A stretch of 64,000 bases of DNA, taken from positions 1,612,001 to 1,676,000 of the forward strand of contig NZ_LT629749.1 in NCBI RefSeq assembly GCF_900105065.1. Direction: 5' to 3'. The position numbers and the translations under genes are program-made. The notes beneath the pieces are model-generated. The model was not told the origin of the DNA and ran no database searches. It worked only from the letters and a program-made list of their open reading frames with translations. Origin of the DNA: Friedmanniella luteola. Its GTDB lineage: Bacteria; Actinomycetota; Actinomycetes; Propionibacteriales; Propionibacteriaceae. Below, piece by piece: positions 44,626 through 52,782 of the stretch. Every line of letters begins with the position of its first letter. Positions within the stretch are counted from its first letter, which is position 1.

Positions 44626-44817
44626 GTGGAGCCGAGGCTGCCGTCGCTCAAGGACGCGCGATCCATCGGAGCGCTGGTCGAGGGCTACGACGCTGATCCC
44701 GCCGAGGTGAGGGCCTGGTTTCCGCTCCACGCGGCGGAGCTCTGGTTCGCCGAAGCAGGACCGCCCGAGTACCTGCACCAGCTCACCGAGAGGCTGACAC
44801 GCGGGCCCGCCTTCTAG
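44626..44817 (+). CDS. Small hypothetical protein, 63 aa
   Basis: A short frame reading MEPRLPSLKDARSIGALVEG and LHAAELWFAEAGPPEYLHQL. Hydrophobic and acidic residues alternate as in a folded helical protein, and the frame stays open upstream to about 44590. The start is GTG at 44626. No domain is recognised. A hairpin-repeat cluster follows 34 bp after the stop. Confidence 0.4.
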   Translation: MEPRLPSLKDARSIGALVEGYDADPAEVRAWFPLHAAELWFAEAGPPEYLHQLTERLTRGPAF

Positions 44818-44850
44818 TCCATGTGCGAGCAATCGTCGCGAACCAGACGT

Positions 44851-44910
44851 GCACGCAGTGGACGACCCTCGTGCGGAGCGGGTCAGTGGACGACCCTTAA
44901 GCGGGACACT
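44851..44910. repeat. Hairpin-repeat cluster 1
   Basis: Two units starting AGTGGACGACCCT 28 bp apart (44857, 44885). The first has the core CGTGCGGAGC, the second is diverged (TTAAGCGGGACAC). Confidence 0.7.
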
Positions 44911-44950
44911 TCGAAGGTGCCTGTCCAATGCAGGTCGTGGCGGGTGGCGG

Positions 44951-45775
44951 TCAGGGGTCTACGTTCGTGCTGTTGCTTAGCTCGATCCAGGCGTCGAGTT
45001 CGGCTTGCTGGTTTGCCAGGTTGGTGCGGATCGACTCGACGGCGTCTGGACCCAGGGGGAGATGCAGTGGCGGGTTTGGCTGGGCGAGGGCGCTAATGAT
45101 GGCTGCGGCGGCCTTGGCAGGGTCGCCGGGCTGCTGGCCGTCGGCTTCGGCGAAGCGGTTCCGCAAGGGCCCGAGTTGGTTGTCATAGGCGTCGATGGGT
45201 GTCGAGGTACCAATAGCGCCTGCAGTGTTGAAGCCGGTTCGGAAGGCGCCGGGCTCGACGATGAGGACCTTGATGCCGAATGGTTGCAGCTCGGCGGCCA
45301 GCGCTTCCGACCATCCCTCAAGGGCGTACTTCGACGCGGAGTACGCCCCTACGCCCGGAAAGGTCGTGCGGCCACCCATGCTGCTCATTTGCACGATCGC
45401 ACCTGAGCGGCGGTCCCGCATGGACGGCAGGACGAGCCGCGTGAGTGCGGTCGGGCCGAAGAAGTGGAGGTCCATCAGTTGCCGCAGCTCGTCGTCGGTC
45501 GTTTCCTCGGCGGCTCCGAGGTGGCCGCGGCCCGCGTTGTTGACCAGGACATCGATGCGTCCGTGCTCCGCGAGGACCTGATCCACGACCCCCGGCATGG
45601 CGTCGAGGTCGGTGACATCGAGCTCGACTACCGACGCCTTCTCCGCGAGCTCGCCCAGGGCGTCCGGACGACGCACTGCTGCCACCACCGTGAACCCCTC
45701 GACCAGCGCCGCTTCGGCGACCGAGCGTCCGAAGCCCGACGACGCGCCGGTGATCAGCCACACCTGAGAGTCCAT
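44951..45775 (-). CDS. Short-chain dehydrogenase/reductase (SDR)
   Basis: A 274-aa classical SDR: cofactor motif LITGASSGFGRSVAEAALVE, LDVTDL, NNAGRGHLGAAEET, the catalytic serine in VQMSSMGGRTTFPG and YSASK (AYSASKYALEGWSEALAAEL), then VEPGAFRTGF. The sequence after the Rossmann core resembles the common retinol-dehydrogenase/YbbO-like actinobacterial group, which prefers NADP(H). The substrate is unknown. ATG at 45775 is chosen because a glycine-free N-terminal extension to 45823 lacks SDR character. It stands alone, ending 41 bp from a repeat cluster. Confidence 0.92.
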   Translation of the reverse strand: MDSQVWLITGASSGFGRSVAEAALVEGFTVVAAVRRPDALGELAEKASVVELDVTDLDAMPGVVDQVLAEHGRIDVLVNNAGRGHLGAAEETTDDELRQLMDLHFFGPTALTRLVLPSMRDRRSGAIVQMSSMGGRTTFPGVGAYSASKYALEGWSEALAAELQPFGIKVLIVEPGAFRTGFNTAGAIGTSTPIDAYDNQLGPLRNRFAEADGQQPGDPAKAAAAIISALAQPNPPLHLPLGPDAVESIRTNLANQQAELDAWIELSNSTNVDP

Positions 45776-46096
45776 ACCCCGAGTGCGCCACCTCCTCCAG
45801 CACGGTGTCAAGGGATGTCGCACGAGCGTCGCCCGACTGTCACGCCCTTGTCGCGAAGGAGGTCACTCACCAGTGTCAACGGCAACAACCAGTTCTCCTG
45901 GACCCCGGATAGCCGATCCCTATCTGAAGCACTAGCGGGGCCGCCCCTGAGGACGAAGACTGCAATGACCGATTCAGCAGGCAGCAAAGGTCCGGCGTGA
46001 CCCAACCAGCAAGGGTGCGATGAGTTGACCTACCAAGTAGCAAGCCCCTAGCACTACTGTGCGGCGGACAGTACCGTCGGCTCATGCCGGTGGCTG
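45776..46096. other. Divergent intergenic region
   Basis: Separates the SDR and PadR genes. No coding frame has domain character; it should hold both promoters. Confidence 0.4.
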
Positions 46097-46474
46097 ATGA
46101 CCCGCGAACCGCGCCGCAGCCTGTTGCATCGAGGCGTGCTGGATATGTGCGTGTTGTCGATGGTGGGTCGACAGCCCGACCGCGTGTACGCGCTTGTCGG
46201 CCGGATGGCGGACCGAGGACTGGAGCCGTGAGCTTCGGCAGCCTCTACCCTGTGGGCAACCGGCTACGCCAGCAGGGCCCTGCTGGACGAGACCAGTGTG
46301 ACGAGTCTGGTCGGGTCTCCTCGCACGGTGCTCTCGCTGACCAGCGCCGGTGAGGCAGCACTGGCACGCTGGTCAAGGCAGTGGCGAAACCTGAATGCCG
46401 TGGTGGGGCGTCTGCTCGAGCAGCTTGAAGCCGGCCAGGGCACGGTCCAGCTGCAGGCGGCGAGTGCGCTGTGA
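46097..46474 (+). pseudogene. PadR-family regulator with two compensating frameshifts
   Basis: From the ATG at 46097 the frame reads LLHRGVLDMCVLSMVGRQPD, RVYALVGRMADRGLEP and stops. A one-base change there moves the reading to FGSLYPVGNRLRQQG (the PadR GTLYP motif); one extra C near 46281 returns it to the first frame: LLDETSVTSLVGSPRTVLSL, TSAGEAALARWSRQW. So the whole PadR winged helix is present but broken twice. The frame then ends in TGA overlapping a GTG start (GTGA at 46471), showing the ancestral coupling to the next gene. PadR proteins repress stress or efflux genes. Confidence 0.7.
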
Positions 46475-46830
46475 TCAAGCCGGAGCTGGAGTGGCTTCTT
46501 GCGTCGTGGGTCCGGCTGGTCCGGTCGCGGTGGGCCGCGACCGGCATGTCCCGAGAAGATCGGGCGGTGCTGCTGCGCCAGCGGCTGAAGGACCTGGCGG
46601 CGGCGCGAGCGGTCGGGGCGACGATCAACGAGCTGGTCGCCACCGTCGCGCTGGCTCGGCTTCGAGCTGGTCCTGAGCAACCTCGCGGACCCCAGCCGCT
46701 GCCCGATGTGCTGACCCTGACCATGGGAAGCGCGTGGATCGGCGGTCCTGACCGGTATCCATCTCCGAACGTCGTGTCCGATGCCTGGCGAGCCCGAATC
46801 GAGGAGACGTCATGCGCTACCTGCTATTGA
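46471..46830 (+). CDS. Hypothetical protein coupled to PadR
   Basis: A 119-aa protein beginning VIKPELEWLLASWVRLVRSR. The region DRAVLLRQRLKDLAAARAVG and ATINELVATVALA is helical and recalls the small DUF1048/HAAS-type partners often encoded after PadR regulators, but the match is weak and no membrane helix follows. The GTG overlaps the PadR stop. The 3' end overlaps the YCII start by 19 bp, so the C-terminal residues may have arisen by a frameshift. I do not assign a function. Confidence 0.5.
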   Translation: MIKPELEWLLASWVRLVRSRWAATGMSREDRAVLLRQRLKDLAAARAVGATINELVATVALARLRAGPEQPRGPQPLPDVLTLTMGSAWIGGPDRYPSPNVVSDAWRARIEETSCATCY

Positions 46831-47147
46831 TCTGCTTTGAGGCGTCTGCGGCGGCGAACGCACAGCCAGGGTTGACCGCCGACTCCCAAGCGTGGGCCAA
46901 GGCGTTGGAGGAGCAGGGGATCCGCACTGTCGGCGGCCCCTTGGGACCGATCAGCGATGCACGGTCGGTGCGGGTGCGAGATGATCAGGTCCTGCTCGAG
47001 GATGGCCCGTTCACCGAGACATCGGAGCAGATCGGCGGCTTCGAGCTGATCAACTGCGCCGACCTGGACGAGGCGGTGGCGGTGGCCGCCCAGCATCCGG
47101 TCGCCAAACTGGGCACAGTTCAGGTGCGCCCACTGGGCGAGGAATGA
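46812..47147 (+). CDS. YCII-family (DGPF) protein
   Basis: A 111-aa YCII/DGPF-domain protein: MRYLLLICFEASAAANAQPG, then GGPLGPISDARSVRVRDDQV and LEDGPFTETSEQIGGFELI, giving the DGPF signature and the conserved acidic residues. The fold is ferredoxin-like. Members are often encoded with ECF sigma factors or other regulators and are thought to bind small ligands or act as weak enzymes; the exact role is unknown. GAGGAG lies before the ATG at 46812. It is followed after 46 bp by a VOC protein gene. Confidence 0.92.
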   Translation: MRYLLLICFEASAAANAQPGLTADSQAWAKALEEQGIRTVGGPLGPISDARSVRVRDDQVLLEDGPFTETSEQIGGFELINCADLDEAVAVAAQHPVAKLGTVQVRPLGEE

Positions 47148-47193
47148 GAGTTCTCCGCTCCAGAAATACCCTTCGATCGGTGAGGAGCCAGAA

Positions 47194-47592
47194 GTGGGAC
47201 TAAGTGAACACAAGGTCGAGGTCGTCATTGCCGTGTCAGACCTCGATCAGGCCCGAGCGTTCTATGAGGACCAGCTCGGCCTGCGACTTGGCCCGAGGCA
47301 GGACGTGGAGGACCAAGGGGTGCGCTATACCTGCGCAGCGGGGACGGGGATTTTCGTATACCTCTCGCCAGACAACGCAGGCAAGTCCTCGGCAACCCTG
47401 GCGGGCTGGTTCGTTGACGACCTCGACGAGACCATGACCGACCTCTCGTCGCGAGGAGTTACCTTCGAGCACTACGACCTGCCCGGGATCAGCACTGATG
47501 CCCGCGGAGTGTTCGACGACGGCCGACTCAAAGCCGCCTGGGTCAAAGACCCCGACGGCAACACCATTGCCCTTACCGAGCTGTCCACCTAG
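47194..47592 (+). CDS. VOC-superfamily (glyoxalase-like) protein
   Basis: A 132-aa single VOC protein with the two beta-alpha-beta-beta-beta repeats: VEVVIAVSDLDQARAFYEDQ, then LGLRLGPRQDVEDQGVRYTC, and in the second half WFVDDLDETMTDLSSRGVTF with AAWVKDPDGNTIALTEL. The KDPDGN segment is typical of glyoxalase/bleomycin-resistance-like proteins, which use a metal to act on diverse small molecules or bind them. The GTG at 47194 follows GGAG. It appears co-transcribed with YCII. A repeat cluster begins about 20 bp after the stop. Confidence 0.92.
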   Translation: MGLSEHKVEVVIAVSDLDQARAFYEDQLGLRLGPRQDVEDQGVRYTCAAGTGIFVYLSPDNAGKSSATLAGWFVDDLDETMTDLSSRGVTFEHYDLPGISTDARGVFDDGRLKAAWVKDPDGNTIALTELST

Positions 47593-47611
47593 CTACGACG
47601 GATGCGGACGC

Positions 47612-47690
47612 ATCATCGTCAGTTGCCGACCCTCGTGCTGAGACGTCAGTGGACGACCCTCGTGCGGGACGCACGCAGTGGCCTACTCCC
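47612..47690. repeat. Hairpin-repeat cluster 2
   Basis: Units start at 47621, 47648 and 47677 (27-29 bp apart) after a gene end. The middle unit has the longer core CGTGCGGGACGCACG, a 6-bp stem with a GGA loop. Confidence 0.75.
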
Positions 47691-47813
47691 TAGCGGCTGA
47701 GTGAGCATGGCAGGTGCGGCCCGCGGAGTCGCTGACAACAACTGGCTGAGTGACGCTGATAACCCTGCTAGACAACTCCAGCGCCGTCGCGGCAGACACC
47801 GTAGGTTATCGAC

Positions 47814-48047
47814 GTGGTGCAGAGAACACCTCGCGTCGGCTTCTTGGAGTCCTTCAACGAGCCTGAGCAGCGACGCGCTATGCGCGCCATCGCGACCAAC
47901 GACACGTTGGTTGAGATTGCGGCCGGACTCCGAGCGCTCTATGCGCTGAGCGAGCAGCAGCTGTCTGTGTCCCGCGACATCGCAGCCATGCTTCAGCGCG
48001 CAGAGCAAAGAGATCTGAGGAGAGCCGGCTACCCCCCACATCACTAG
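47814..48047 (+). CDS. Small hypothetical protein, 77 aa
   Basis: A helical soluble protein: VGFLESFNEPEQRRAMRAIA followed by TNDTLVEIAAGLRALYALSE, then QQLSVSRDIAAMLQRAEQRD. The amphipathic repeats look like coiled coils. Codon use is coherent across the frame, which supports a real gene. GTG at 47814 or 47817. No known domain. Confidence 0.5.
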   Translation: MVQRTPRVGFLESFNEPEQRRAMRAIATNDTLVEIAAGLRALYALSEQQLSVSRDIAAMLQRAEQRDLRRAGYPPHH

Positions 48048-48157
48048 TCTCCCAGCGAACGTCGGGTGCATTCGGGGCCAGTAGGCCCTGGCGATCCCTT
48101 GCTGGGGCGTGGGTTCTCAAGGTGTCGCCTGGGACGGGAGGCACGCAAGCCGACCGG

Positions 48158-48391
48158 CTATTGCGACTCCGGCCAGAGGAGCACGCGCCGATAGAGCTCC
48201 GCGTCGCTGGCGTCACGCATCTGCCGGAATTGTCGGCGAGCCCTGGGATTGCGACCGATGCCCGGGGCGTCGGCGGATCGCTCTTGGGCCTCAGCCCAGT
48301 CCCTCATTCTATGAACGCGCGGATCGGTCACGCCCTTGAGGTCACGCTCAAACTCCTCCAAGGATCGCCACCACAACTTGGCCATGGGCAT
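48158..48391 (-). CDS. Small hypothetical protein, 77 aa
   Basis: Sequence LWWRSLEEFERDLKGVTDPR followed by VHRMRDWAEAQERSADAPGI, then ASDAELYRRVLLWP. The charged, tryptophan-rich pattern is protein-like but unfamiliar. Two starts are possible: ATG at 48391 (given) or 48385. A repeat cluster lies upstream. Confidence 0.45.
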   Translation of the reverse strand: MPMAKLWWRSLEEFERDLKGVTDPRVHRMRDWAEAQERSADAPGIGRNPRARRQFRQMRDASDAELYRRVLLWPESQ

Positions 48392-48440
48392 CAGAGTAGG
48401 AGGCGAACCTCAAAGCGGCTCACCGTTGCGCGAAGCGCAT

Positions 48441-48600
48441 GCGGTGGCCGACCTCCGTGCGGAGCACGTCAGTGACCGACCCTCGTGCGGAGCACGTCAG
48501 TGACCGACCCTCGTGCGGAGCACGTCAGTGACCGACCCTCGTGCGGAGCAGGTTCGTGGCCGACCGTGGTACGGGACGCATGCGTTGGCTGCAGCGGGAG
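48441..48600. repeat. Hairpin-repeat cluster 3 (three exact tandem units)
   Basis: AGTGACCGACCCTCG, TGCGGAGCACGTC repeated at 48471, 48499 and 48527 with exactly 28-bp spacing, flanked by diverged units to about 48600. Each unit carries a CGTGC/GCACG stem with a GGA loop. Confidence 0.9.
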
Positions 48601-48688
48601 GCTCGTTGAAACTGCGGGCGAAGCGGCGTGTGGGGACGAGGTTTTCTCGACTCGGTGAGGGTCGCTAAGAGGTTGTGATGGTGGTGGG

Positions 48689-49240
48689 TCAGGGTTGGAA
48701 GGGGTCGCGGTCGTCGGCCAGGAGGTCTTCGCCTTCGCCGGGGAGCAGCCATCGTTGGGTGTTGAGCTGGGCGGATCGGGTGAGGTAGGCGTTGCGGCGT
48801 TCGGCGCTGGTGGGGGGGTGCTCGTCGGCTCGGGGGAGGCGTAGCTCGGTGGCTGGTGTGCCGAGGTAGCTGATCTGTTCGGTGAAGCCGCCAGGGGTGT
48901 AGAGGTTGAGGACCCGGGCGGTGTCGCTGGCGACGGCGAAGCCGTGGACGGTGCCAGCGGGGATGGACAGCAGCGTGCCGGTGTGGGCGGTTGTCACCTC
49001 TTGCCGGATCTGGAAGTGGATGGCGCCGTCGAGGACGTAGAAGTACTCGTGCAGCCGATCGTGGACGTGGGGTGGGGGGCCGCTGCGGCGGGGCATCAGT
49101 TGGTCGAGGACGGTGAGTGCGCCGCCGGTGGCTTCGGCGGGGGCGAGGACGGACCACAAGGAGTCGACCATCCAGTAGCTGGGGACGTCCTGACGTGTGG
49201 TGAGGAAGGGTTCGAGGGTGTTGGAGGGTGTGTTCGGCAT
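48689..49240 (-). CDS. Cupin-domain protein (quercetin dioxygenase-like)
   Basis: A 183-aa cupin: first motif GPPPHVHDRLHEYFYVLDGA (HxH...E), second motif IPAGTVHGFAVASDTARVLN, with a GGFTEQISYLG loop following. It resembles quercetin 2,3-dioxygenase-type actinobacterial proteins that bind a metal through the HxHxxxxE set. A function as an oxygenase or as a ligand-binding protein is equally likely. The ATG at 49240 has a GGTCCC leader and the NmrA gene lies 32 bp upstream in the same direction, so they form an operon. Confidence 0.88.
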   Translation of the reverse strand: MPNTPSNTLEPFLTTRQDVPSYWMVDSLWSVLAPAEATGGALTVLDQLMPRRSGPPPHVHDRLHEYFYVLDGAIHFQIRQEVTTAHTGTLLSIPAGTVHGFAVASDTARVLNLYTPGGFTEQISYLGTPATELRLPRADEHPPTSAERRNAYLTRSAQLNTQRWLLPGEGEDLLADDRDPFQP

Positions 49241-49272
49241 GGGACCGGTCTCCTGCTGATGGTGGGGTTGGG

Positions 49273-50175
49273 TCAGGACTGTGAGGCGTGGTGGGCGGCG
49301 GTGAGGTAGTCGTCGAGGGTGGTGAGCTGGAGGTCGGGGTAGCGGTCGGTGTCGGTGGTCGCGAATGGCGGCACGGTGATCATCGACAGGAAGTACCACT
49401 CCGTGAGCACTGACCAGGGGTCCTGCGCGGCGGCGGTGATGCGCCGGAGGTCGTCGGCGTCGCCGAGGACCTGGATGGTGAGCGGGCGGCCGGTGAGCGT
49501 CCCGGTCTTGGCGATGATCGTGTTGAACGTGGTCTCGGCGCCCGAGACCCGGCGGACGCCGGAGATGTCGTCGGGGTCGGTGGCCAGTCGCGCCGTGAAC
49601 TGGGCGGTGTCGTCGACGGTGGTGAGGTTGAACGGTTCGTCGCCGGTGCCCCATAGCCGGGCGGTGTCGGTGTGGAGGTCGACGATGCCGGCGGTCTGCG
49701 GGTAGAGCATCATGTCCATGAATGCGCCGTTGAGGATGTGGACGACTTGGAGCGGCATAGCGTCGATGGCGGCGTCAGCCTGGCGGCGCATCGCGAACTG
49801 GGGGGCACCTTCGGGGGCGGCGAACAGGTCGAGGGCGAAGTCCGAGGCGATGAACCGGCGTGCGCCGTTGCCTACTGCGGCTTCTGCCAGCGCGACCTGC
49901 CCGTCGATGATGACCGTCGGCCCGCCCTGGAGCGCTGAGACGACGACGTCGACGCCGCGGGTTGCCTCCGCCAGGGAGGCCGGATCGTTGACATCGCCTG
50001 GTACCAGTACTGCGCCGCGAGCGGTCAGGCCCTCCAGAGCGGCGGCCTTCTCAGGATCGGGACGGGTCGAGTCGCGCGCCATCAGACGCACCTCGACTCC
50101 GTCCTGGTCGAGCAGATGGGCGGCGATCAACTTCCCGAGCATGCCGGTTGAGCCGGCGATCAGCACTGTCGTCAT
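49273..50175 (-). CDS. NmrA-like NAD(P)-binding family protein
   Basis: A 300-aa atypical SDR: MTTVLIAGSTGMLGKLIAAH with the GxxGxxG dinucleotide motif, RLMARDSTRPDPEKAAALEG, VPGDVNDPASLAEATRGVDV and FIASDFALDLFAAPEGAP. The C-terminal half has few catalytic residues (no YxxxK), as in NmrA/isoflavone reductase-like proteins that act as redox sensors or reductases. GGAGG 5 bases before the ATG at 50175 decides the start. It heads an operon with the cupin and is divergent from the TetR gene across a perfect palindrome. Confidence 0.9.
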   Translation of the reverse strand: MTTVLIAGSTGMLGKLIAAHLLDQDGVEVRLMARDSTRPDPEKAAALEGLTARGAVLVPGDVNDPASLAEATRGVDVVVSALQGGPTVIIDGQVALAEAAVGNGARRFIASDFALDLFAAPEGAPQFAMRRQADAAIDAMPLQVVHILNGAFMDMMLYPQTAGIVDLHTDTARLWGTGDEPFNLTTVDDTAQFTARLATDPDDISGVRRVSGAETTFNTIIAKTGTLTGRPLTIQVLGDADDLRRITAAAQDPWSVLTEWYFLSMITVPPFATTDTDRYPDLQLTTLDDYLTAAHHASQS

Positions 50176-50222
50176 CAAGACCTCCATCGGTTGGACCCTC
50201 ATCTAGGAGCCGCTGCTAATCT

Positions 50223-50243
50223 AATACGCTACCGTAGCGTATT
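50223..50243. promoter_or_regulatory. Perfect TetR operator palindrome
   Basis: AATACGCTA, CCG, TAGCGTATT: 9-bp perfect arms around a 3-bp centre, in the 88-bp region between the divergent NmrA and TetR genes. Classic architecture for an autoregulating TetR repressor. Confidence 0.85.
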
Positions 50244-50263
50244 GCAACTGGTAGGATGGGGTC

Positions 50264-50842
50264 ATGGCCGAGGCAGTGGTGCGGGGGGCGGGTCGCCCGC
50301 GAGACGTCACCGTGGACGCTGCTGTGCTGCGTGCGACGCAGGATCTGTTGCTGGAGCAGGGCTTCGACCGGTTGTCGGTGGAGGGGGTGGCCGCCCGGGC
50401 GGGGGTGGCCAAAGCCACGATCTATCGGCGGTGGCCCGGTAAGACGGCTCTGGTCGTGGCCGCGGTCGCCGAGCTGTACCACGTGCCACCAGTCCCTGAC
50501 ACCGGCGATCTGCGCGAGGACCTCCTGGCGTGTGGACGGACCTACGTCCACCAAGGAAGAACCCAGGCCGTCCTGGCAGGGCTGATGACCGCGATGGTGC
50601 ACGAGGACGAGCTGCGTACTGCAGCCACCGCAGCCATCGGCGGCCCCTACACAGCCCTCTTCCACCAGGTCATCAGCCGCGCCGTCGAACGCGGCGAAGC
50701 GCAACCGGACACCGACGTGACCTCGGTCAGCGAGGTGTTCCCCGCTCTGGCCTTCCACCGCGGAGCCGCCCTCGGACTCGCCGTCGACGAGCAGATGGTC
50801 GTCCGGGTCGTCGACCGCCTCCTCCTCCCCCTCCTGCGCTGA
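50264..50842 (+). CDS. TetR-family transcriptional repressor
   Basis: A 192-aa regulator. The N-terminal HTH is VLRATQDLLLEQGFDRLSVE then GVAARAGVAKATIYRRWPGK, a canonical TetR DNA-binding domain. The C-terminal domain has TAMVHEDELRTAATAAIGGP and ALFHQVISRAVERGEAQPDT. It is divergent from the NmrA-cupin operon, with a perfect 21-bp palindrome between, so it very likely represses both directions and is released by a small molecule that the two enzymes handle. The ATG is at 50264. Confidence 0.93.
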   Translation: MAEAVVRGAGRPRDVTVDAAVLRATQDLLLEQGFDRLSVEGVAARAGVAKATIYRRWPGKTALVVAAVAELYHVPPVPDTGDLREDLLACGRTYVHQGRTQAVLAGLMTAMVHEDELRTAATAAIGGPYTALFHQVISRAVERGEAQPDTDVTSVSEVFPALAFHRGAALGLAVDEQMVVRVVDRLLLPLLR

Positions 50843-50942
50843 CCTCGCGGGCGCGTCACCCCGCCGCGCGGCCGGGCGGAGATCATGAGAACGGTGTTCG
50901 CCGGCCGAATCTGATCGGTGCGCAACAAGCGCTGCCCCCGAA

Positions 50943-50980
50943 AGCGACCCTCGTGCGGAGCGCGTCAGTGGCCGACGCCT
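50943..50980. repeat. Hairpin-repeat cluster 4
   Basis: One full unit (GCGACCCTCGTGCGGAGCG, then CGTCAGTGGCCGAC) about 100 bp after the TetR stop, inside the 396-bp gap before the next gene. No gene is seen in the rest of that gap. Confidence 0.65.
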
Positions 50981-51238
50981 TAGTCGACAGTCTGACCGGC
51001 GGTCGGCCTCACTGCGGTAGGCGTCAGTTCCGTCCGCGCCGAGCCTGACAGCTGACCGCGCAAACCTGCCTAGGCCAGCCCGGTCACGGCACCTGCCCGG
51101 GCAGATCTAGGCTTCACAACGAGGCCGGTGACGGTGCATAGCCGAGGTCGTCGCCAGCTGTGCCGTGCGGGCTCGCTCCAGCGTCGCCGGCCAGATCGTC
51201 AGCTCTGTTGAAACTCATCATGCGAGGGAGAGAGAACC

Positions 51239-51664
51239 GTGAGCATATTTTCCAAAACTAAGGACACCAACCTGGCTGCGCAGACGGCCTTCGGGGAGGC
51301 GGTGAACTCGGGCAGCCTAGCCTTCGACGACCTCGTTGCTGCCGCCTCGGTGGACCATGACCCAGCACCGGGTCAGGTGCCGGGGCCGCAGGGGTACCGC
51401 ACGATGTTTGCCGAGCTGCGGGCGGCGTTCCCGGATCTGAAGATCGAGGTCGAGCATCTCGTGGCTGACGACGACAACGTCGCCTTCGCCTACGCCGTCT
51501 CCGGTACTCACTCCGGACCGTTCCAGGGCCACGAGCCGACCGGCCGAACCTTCCGTGTCCGCGGGATGCAGATCAGCCGTTTCGCCGACGGCAAGCTCGT
51601 CGAACGGTGGGGCAGCAGCGACCAGCTCGGCATCCTCACCCAACTCGGTCTCTCCACTACATGA
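51239..51664 (+). CDS. SnoaL-like/ester cyclase family protein
   Basis: A 141-aa NTF2-fold protein: AFGEAVNSGSLAFDDLVAAA, DHDPAPGQVPGPQGYRTMFA, then ELRAAFPDLKIEVEHLVADD with FAYAVSGTHSGPFQGHEPTG and RFADGKLVERWGSSDQLGIL. This is the SnoaL polyketide-cyclase-like arrangement (histidine in SVDHDP, aspartates in the pocket), a group that also includes many enzymes of unknown function. GTG start at 51239 after GAGGGAGAGAG. It stands alone on the plus strand. Confidence 0.9.
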   Translation: MSIFSKTKDTNLAAQTAFGEAVNSGSLAFDDLVAAASVDHDPAPGQVPGPQGYRTMFAELRAAFPDLKIEVEHLVADDDNVAFAYAVSGTHSGPFQGHEPTGRTFRVRGMQISRFADGKLVERWGSSDQLGILTQLGLSTT

Positions 51665-51999
51665 GGCTGCCGACGGGGGCACTACTCGAGGCCGCCCGCG
51701 ATGCACGGGCGTACCGGTCGGTTTCTCGGCCGGCGTCCTAACCGACCAAATCTTCAGGCTCGCCTCCAGCCACGGTGCGCCCGTAGCGTCAAGACCTCGG
51801 TCCAGGCCCACGACTACCAAGGTCAGCCAGTCCTACTTCGCCGACATCGACAACCACCCGAAAGCCGACCGTCCAGCGGTGCACCGCAGGCGGAATGGCG
51901 TGCAGTGAGCACCAGGTTGCCCCAACAAGCCGCACAGGTCACCGCAAGGGATGCGCCGACTGCGAGGGGTGCTGTCATGGGCCGGCCGAGCAACCGGCC
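51665..51999. other. Gap without recognised gene
   Basis: Between the SnoaL-like gene and the convergent hydrolase. Frames here are low-complexity and share no domain; no hairpin repeat is present either. Confidence 0.4.
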
Positions 52000-52782
52000 T
52001 CAATTGGTGCCGCCCAGGATCAGCCGGGCCGCTTCGTGCGGTGCGTCCCATTGCGGAAAGTGACCGCACCGCTCGAACCAATGCAGAACGGCGTCGGGGA
52101 ACAACTCCGTGGCACGTGCGGCCTGTCTAGGCACCGTCACCAAGTCACGACGCCCCCAACCGATCGTGACCCGGCCGGGCACTGTGCCCGCCGGGGCGCC
52201 CCGCTGCTTGGGCCCTTTGGTCAGGGCGTCCATGGCGGCGTTCGTCGACGGGGCGTCAGCCAGCCCGCTCAGGTCCGGCAGCACGGTCTCTCGCGAGAGC
52301 GCCCAGGGTCGCGCCGAGAACTGCGCCAACAGCAAAGTTCTGCCTACGGTGCTGTCAAGCAGTGACGGCAACCTTCCGCGCAGCGCTCGGACCAAGGAGA
52401 TCGACGGTCGCAGCGTGGCGCCGAACACGAGGCGTTCTCGGTCGCTCCAGAAGCCGCCTGGGTCTAGGGACACGGTGTCGCCGCCGACTCCCCGCCGCGC
52501 GAGCTCGAGCACGATTCGGCCGCCCATCGACTGGCCGACTGTGGCGACCCCGTCCAGCCCCTGCTCGCGGATGAACTCGGCGACAGAGTCGGTCAAAGTG
52601 GCGATCGAGACCTCGCCGGTCAAGGGTGGCGTGTTGCCGAACCCCGGTAGGTCGACGGCCACCACTTCGCGGCGCTCCGCCAGTTCGTCCATCAGCGGGG
52701 ACCAAGATCGCCATCCTGCGCCTAGACCGTGCACCAGCAACAGCGGGCTGCCGCTTCCGCGTCTCACGTAACTCAACGTCAC
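52000..52782 (-). CDS. Alpha/beta-fold hydrolase
   Basis: A 260-aa alpha/beta hydrolase: oxyanion region LLLVHGLGAGWRSWSPLMDE, VAVDLPGFGNTPPL, the nucleophile serine in VATVGQSMGGRIVLELARRG, the acid in IGWGRRDLVTVPR and the histidine in WFERCGHFPQWDAPHEAARL. The layout matches epoxide-hydrolase/haloalkane-type or esterase relatives; the substrate cannot be told from the motifs. GTG at 52782 is the only start before the family N-terminus (TLSYVRRGSGSPLLLVHG). Single gene. Confidence 0.92.
   Translation of the reverse strand: MTLSYVRRGSGSPLLLVHGLGAGWRSWSPLMDELAERREVVAVDLPGFGNTPPLTGEVSIATLTDSVAEFIREQGLDGVATVGQSMGGRIVLELARRGVGGDTVSLDPGGFWSDRERLVFGATLRPSISLVRALRGRLPSLLDSTVGRTLLLAQFSARPWALSRETVLPDLSGLADAPSTNAAMDALTKGPKQRGAPAGTVPGRVTIGWGRRDLVTVPRQAARATELFPDAVLHWFERCGHFPQWDAPHEAARLILGGTN

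Noticed and set aside
48441-48600. CRISPR array
   Set aside because: The 28-bp units are directly tandem with no unique spacers, and no cas genes are seen.
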